Part shown: positions 59,356 to 64,000 of the stretch, in pieces
Layout: each line of letters opens with the position of its first letter
How positions within the stretch are numbered: the first letter of the stretch is position 1
NCBI RefSeq assembly: GCF_000382045.1
Contig: NZ_KB907452.1
Location: 374,295-438,294 of the forward strand
DNA from: Variovorax atrisoli 110B
GTDB lineage: Bacteria; Pseudomonadota; Gammaproteobacteria; Burkholderiales; Burkholderiaceae_C
Reading direction: 5' to 3'
DNA: 64,000 nucleotides
Translations under genes and position numbers: made by a program
The notes under the pieces: model-generated
Databases searched by the model: none
What the model saw: only the letters and a program-made list of their open reading frames with translations
Told to the model about the DNA's origin: nothing

Positions 59356-59383
59356 TTCAACAGATCCCCATTCGGAGTAATAG

Positions 59384-61039
<1,656 letters not shown>

Positions 61040-61041
61040 TT

Positions 61042-61140
61042 GCTCGCCCCCAGGCTGCGCGGCACTTCGTGTCCGCTACGCCTACCCCCTACCGGGGGCG
61101 ACACCTGCGGACCGGCCAAGCCGGATCCGCGGTGTCCCGC
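61042..61140 (-). repeat. Three-hairpin intergenic repeat, copy E (after groL)
   Basis: Minus-strand reading is GGACACCGCGGATCCGGC-TTG-GCCGGTCCGCAGGTGTCGCCCCCGGTAGGGGGTAGGCGTAGCGGACACGAAGTGCCGCGCAGCCTGGGGGCGAGC. All three hairpins are intact; the inner stem is near-perfect. It begins within 3 bp of the groL stop codon. Confidence 0.85.
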
Positions 61141-61146
61141 GAAATG

Positions 61147-61175
61147 AAAAAAGCCCGTCTCCGACGGGCTTTTTT
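61147..61175. terminator. Bidirectional terminator between groL and xylB
   Basis: AAAAA-AGCCCGTC-TCC-GACGGGCT-TTTTT, an 8-bp stem with A-run and T-run on the two sides, so it works on both strands. The genes groL (plus) and xylB (minus) converge here. Confidence 0.92.
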
Positions 61176-61198
61176 CATGGTCGTGGCAATCGTGCGGT

Positions 61199-62665
61199 TT
61201 ACTGAAACTGGTCTCGCAGTGACTTGTACAGCGACTGGAAGCGCGCGTGCCTTGTCCTGCGGACATCGGCACTCTCGATCGAGGGCACCAACTGCTGCTT
61301 CACCGGCGGCAGCGTGCAAACCTCCGCCACCGAGCCGCCATCGGCCAGCCACGCCAGCCGCGCCGCTCCTAGCGCCCCGCCCGTCTCGCTGCCTGCATAG
61401 AGCGTTAGCGTCACGCCGAAGATGTCGGCCAGCAACTGCCCCCACCACACGCTGCGGGCGCCGCCGCCGACCAGCGCCATCTCGCGCATCGGCATGTCTT
61501 CCGGCAGCCGCAGGGTGTCGAAGCCGTCGCGCAGGCCGAAGCTCACGCCCTCGACCACGGCATAGGCGATCTCCGCCGGCCCGTGCGCATGCGTGAGCCC
61601 GAAGAGCACGCCCTGCGCGTTGGGGTTGTTGTGCGGTGAACGCTCGCCCGAGAGGTACGGCAGGAACAGCGGGCAGCGTTCGCGCTGCGCCGGCGGAACG
61701 CTTGCTGCGGCTTCGAGCAGCGCCGCCTCGTCGGCGAACCTGAAGGTCTTCGCGGCCCAGCTCACCGCGCTGGCGGCCGAGAGCATCACCGACATCTGGT
61801 GCCAGCGCTTCGGCAGCGCATGGCAGAAGGCATGCATCGCCTGCGCGGGGTTCGGCAGGAAGCGGTCGGTCGACACGAACACCACGCCCGAGGTGCCGAG
61901 CGAGACGAAGCCCTGCCCCGGCTCGACCAGCCCCATGCCGACCGCGCTCGCCGCGTTGTCGCCGGCACCGCCGGCGATCTTCACGCCGTCGCGCAGGCCC
62001 CATCTCGCAGCCAGCTCGGGCTTGAGCTGTGCCGATACCTCGCTGCCCTCCACCAGCCTCGGCATGTGCGCACGCGTCAGTCCGGTGGCAGCGAGCAGCT
62101 CGTCAGACCAGTCGCGCGCGCCCACGTCGAGCCACAGCGTGCCCGCGGCGTCCGACATCTCGCTGACGGCCTCGCCGCTGAGCATGAAGCGCAGCCAGTC
62201 CTTCGGCAGCAGCACGCGCGCGACGCGGCCGAAGACCTCGGGCTCGTGCTCGCGCACCCACAGCAGCTTGGGCGCGGTGAAGCCCGGCATCGCGAGGTTG
62301 CCCGCGATTTCGCCGAGCCTGGGCACGGCACGCGCGAGCGCCTCGCACTGGGCGCCGCTGCGGCCGTCGTTCCACAGGATCGCGGGGCGCAGCACTTCGC
62401 CTGCTTGGTCGATCAGTGTGGCGCCGTGCATCTGGCCCGACAGGCCGATGGCGCGGACCGCCGCGAGTTCTTCGGGATGCGACTTGCCCAGCGCACGCAT
62501 CACTTCTTCGAGCGCCTGCCACCACTGCTGCGGCGCCTGCTCCGACCACAGCGGCTGCGGCCGTTCGACGGTGAGCGGTGCACGGGCCACGCCCACGATG
62601 CGGTGGTCGTCGGCGAGCAAGAGCGCCTTGAGCTCGGACGTGCCGAGGTCGAGTCCCAGATACAA
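61199..62665 (-). CDS. xylB: Xylulokinase
   Basis: A FGGY-family sugar kinase of 488 residues that phosphorylates D-xylulose. The N-terminal YLGLDLGTSELKALLL is the FGGY ATP domain start; IGLSGQMHGATLID and ILWNDGRSGAQC bind the sugar, and GGAGDNAASAVGMG holds the catalytic Asp. The C-terminal GGGARSVWWGQLLADIFGVTL and GGALGAARLA are typical. Because an AraC regulator and a PfkB kinase lie upstream, it probably corresponds to MtlY-like kinases of polyol (arabitol/mannitol) clusters, where xylulose arises from arabitol. The dispersed repeat lies between it and the regulator. Confidence 0.94.
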   Translation of the reverse strand: MYLGLDLGTSELKALLLADDHRIVGVARAPLTVERPQPLWSEQAPQQWWQALEEVMRALGKSHPEELAAVRAIGLSGQMHGATLIDQAGEVLRPAILWNDGRSGAQCEALARAVPRLGEIAGNLAMPGFTAPKLLWVREHEPEVFGRVARVLLPKDWLRFMLSGEAVSEMSDAAGTLWLDVGARDWSDELLAATGLTRAHMPRLVEGSEVSAQLKPELAARWGLRDGVKIAGGAGDNAASAVGMGLVEPGQGFVSLGTSGVVFVSTDRFLPNPAQAMHAFCHALPKRWHQMSVMLSAASAVSWAAKTFRFADEAALLEAAASVPPAQRERCPLFLPYLSGERSPHNNPNAQGVLFGLTHAHGPAEIAYAVVEGVSFGLRDGFDTLRLPEDMPMREMALVGGGARSVWWGQLLADIFGVTLTLYAGSETGGALGAARLAWLADGGSVAEVCTLPPVKQQLVPSIESADVRRTRHARFQSLYKSLRDQFQ

Positions 62666-62737
62666 GATGAACCCCTTGTTTGTTCAGATTGCCGTGCTTT
62701 CGCGCGGCGGACTTACGAAGAACCCGCTTTCCCTTCA

Positions 62738-62835
62738 AGGAACACCGAGGAACCGGCTTTGCCGGGCCTGCGGTGTTGCCCCCGGAGAGGGGGTTGGCGA
62801 AGTGACACGAAGTGCGCGCAGCCTGGAGGAGAAGC
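62738..62835 (+). repeat. Three-hairpin intergenic repeat, copy F (between the AraC gene and xylB)
   Basis: Reads GGAACACCGAGGAACCGGC-TTT-GCCGGGCCTGCGGTGTTGCCCCCGGAGAGGGGGTTGGCGAAGTGACACGAAGTGCGCGCAGCCTGGAGGAG. It fills nearly the whole gap between the AraC regulator stop and xylB start and touches the regulator stop codon. Confidence 0.85.
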
Positions 62836-63780
62836 TCATACCCCGAAGCGTGTGTCGGCCTGCTTGCGGAACTCGCTCGGCGTCATGCCCTTGATCTCGA
62901 GAAAGCGGCGGTTGAAGTTCGCCACGTTGTTGAAGCCCACCTGGTAGCAGATGTCGGTCACGTAGTGGTCGGTCTGCATCAGCAGGTGGCAGGCGCTGTT
63001 GATGCGCACGCGGTTGACGAAGTCGGTGAAGCTGTTGCCGGTGGAGCGCCTGAAGAAGCGGCTGAAGCGGCTCTCGCTCATGCCCAGCTCAGCCGCCACG
63101 TCCGACATCGAGATCGGCTCGGCCATGTTGTTGGTGATGCGGTTGACGATGCCGTTGATCTGGTCGACCTGCGCATCGCCGTCGGCGCCCTGCGCTCCCT
63201 GCATCTGCACGCTCGACAGCAGCCGGTAGTCGGTGCATTGCGCCAGGTCGGCCATGAAGTCGAGGAACAGGCCCAGGCGGCGCACGCCGCGCGCGGCCTT
63301 GATTCGGTCCCAGTGCGACTGCGCCTGCTGCGACATGCCGAAGAACTCGATGCCGTGGCGCGCCCGCTCCAGCAGCTGCATCACCTCGCGCAGCTCGGGA
63401 ATCTGCTGCGCCGCATGCTCGATGGGCTCGTGGCGGAACTGGATCACGCGGTCGCGCCCGGCCGCACCGCCCTCGGGCACGTCGAGCGAGATCCAGTTGT
63501 GCGGCAGCCGCGGCCCGCACAGCACCAGGTGCCCCGGCTGGAAGGGCCCGATCCAGTCGCCGATGAAGGCCTTGCCCGATGTCTCGGTGATCAGGTGAAG
63601 CTCGTAGTCCTCATGGAAGTGCCATCGCACCAGCGGGCTCGGGAAGCCGTGCGCGAGGCAGCGCACCAGGCCGGTTTCTTCGGGGGCTTCGTAGCCCAGC
63701 GAGGGCGACCGCGCGAAGTCGCGCTCCAGTTCGGGCTGGCGCTGGCGGGGAATCGAGCGCTTGCGGGTGGACGTCGTCAT
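62836..63780 (-). CDS. AraC-family regulator, MtlR-like (polyol utilisation)
   Basis: A 314-residue transcription activator. The N-terminal cupin-like sensor region shows RWHFHEDYELHLITETSGKAFIGDWIGPFQPGHLVLCGPRLPHNW, close to MtlR of Pseudomonas mannitol/arabitol operons. The C-terminal 100 residues form two HTH motifs: ISMSDVAAELGMSESRFSRFFRRSTGNSFTDFVNRVRI and HYVTDICYQVGFNNVANFNRRFLEIKGMTPSEFRKQ. The ATG at 63780 is chosen; an upstream TTG at 63798 overlaps the kinase stop. It probably controls the polyol genes on both sides. Confidence 0.88.
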   Translation of the reverse strand: MTTSTRKRSIPRQRQPELERDFARSPSLGYEAPEETGLVRCLAHGFPSPLVRWHFHEDYELHLITETSGKAFIGDWIGPFQPGHLVLCGPRLPHNWISLDVPEGGAAGRDRVIQFRHEPIEHAAQQIPELREVMQLLERARHGIEFFGMSQQAQSHWDRIKAARGVRRLGLFLDFMADLAQCTDYRLLSSVQMQGAQGADGDAQVDQINGIVNRITNNMAEPISMSDVAAELGMSESRFSRFFRRSTGNSFTDFVNRVRINSACHLLMQTDHYVTDICYQVGFNNVANFNRRFLEIKGMTPSEFRKQADTRFGV

Positions 63781-63794
63781 GATGGCAGCACGGC

Positions 63795-64000
63795 TCAAGG
63801 CCGGGAAGCAGCAGCAACAGCGGTATTTTGTGCCTTCGCCAGCGCGGCGTGAACCGCCTCCAGCGTCGGTGGATCGGCACCCTCGCGGGTGCAGTTGAGG
63901 GCGGCGGCGGTGGCGGCGAAGCCCATCACGGCCTTCCAGTCTTCGTCGGCCAGCCCGTCGATCTGACCGGGCTGCTCGATGCCGTGCGAGAGCAGCGCCA
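63795..64000 (-). CDS. PfkB-family sugar kinase, C-terminal fragment (runs off window)
   Basis: The last 68 residues of a kinase, continuing beyond position 64000. The visible GFAATAAALNCTREGADPPTLEAVHAAL is the conserved C-terminus of PfkB fructokinases and 2-keto-3-deoxygluconate kinases (helix with NCTREGA). Given the AraC regulator and xylulokinase beside it, an MtlZ-like fructokinase of a mannitol/polyol operon is the most likely identity. The stop is at 63795-63797. Confidence 0.7.
   Translation of the reverse strand, partial: ALLSHGIEQPGQIDGLADEDWKAVMGFAATAAALNCTREGADPPTLEAVHAALAKAQNTAVAAASRP

Overview
The window is a 64 kb piece of a high-GC betaproteobacterial chromosome. Gene order and protein sequences point to the Comamonadaceae, most likely Variovorax or a close relative. 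The clues are the run mlaFEDACB - yadG/yadH-type ABC exporter - ibaG - murA - hisGD..CB, the gltBD and dgt-aroB-aroK-pilQPONM | PBP1A - cyaY - lptM - lysA blocks, system II cytochrome c biogenesis (ResBC type), short-form HisG, and a CIRCE-controlled groESL. No tRNA, rRNA, prophage or CRISPR array was seen. Coding density is very high, many genes are coupled by 4-bp stop/start overlaps, and no gene-free gap exceeds 300 bp.

Region by region. Positions 1-12.7 kb, minus strand: a long envelope-and-histidine unit (mlaF, E, D, A, C, B; ABC exporter pair; ibaG; murA; hisG; hisD; two small envelope proteins; hisC; hisB, cut by the window edge). Positions 12.8-19.3 kb, minus: gltB-gltD glutamate synthase, with a promoter that fits both sigma70 and sigma54. 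Positions 19.3-20.1 kb: a REP-associated tyrosine transposase (RAYT) with an AT-rich flank, directly upstream of gltB. Positions 20.1-30.8 kb, minus: methyltransferase, DUF1415, MFS transporter, dgt, aroB, aroK, then the type IV pilus genes pilQPONM. Positions 31-35.4 kb: PBP1A, cyaY (minus), lptM and lysA. Positions 35.4-41.7 kb, minus: msrPQ, ccsB/ccs1 and a cytochrome c4. Positions 41.7-43.5 kb, plus: the YihA GTPase and an alpha/beta hydrolase. Positions 43.6-46.8 kb: two tandem LpxL-type acyltransferases divergent from metK, which has a structured leader. Positions 46.8-52.6 kb, minus: a four-gene TonB/iron unit behind a Fur-box candidate, ending in a YncD/PqqU-like receptor. Positions 52.8-54.4 kb: a phospholipase D family lipoprotein. 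Positions 54.4-58.8 kb: a NahR/NagR-like LysR regulator divergent from a four-gene Rieske oxygenase operon (large subunit, small subunit, Rieske ferredoxin, flavoprotein reductase). Positions 58.8-61.0 kb: a 36-bp palindrome, then groESL with sigma32-like promoter and CIRCE. Positions 61.2-64 kb, minus: a polyol-use cluster (PfkB kinase, AraC regulator, xylulokinase).

The most unusual non-coding structure is an approximately 95-bp intergenic repeat made of three consecutive hairpins. It occurs six times in this window, in both orientations and always between genes, including inside the mla and glt operons. Other points for follow-up are the metK leader with two perfect hairpins, the 36-bp palindrome before groESL, two envelope-protein genes embedded and translationally coupled in the his operon, the PqqU-like receptor inside an apparently Fur-controlled operon, and the mixed-origin Rieske oxygenase operon. 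I did not find a convincing unknown defence or mobile system.
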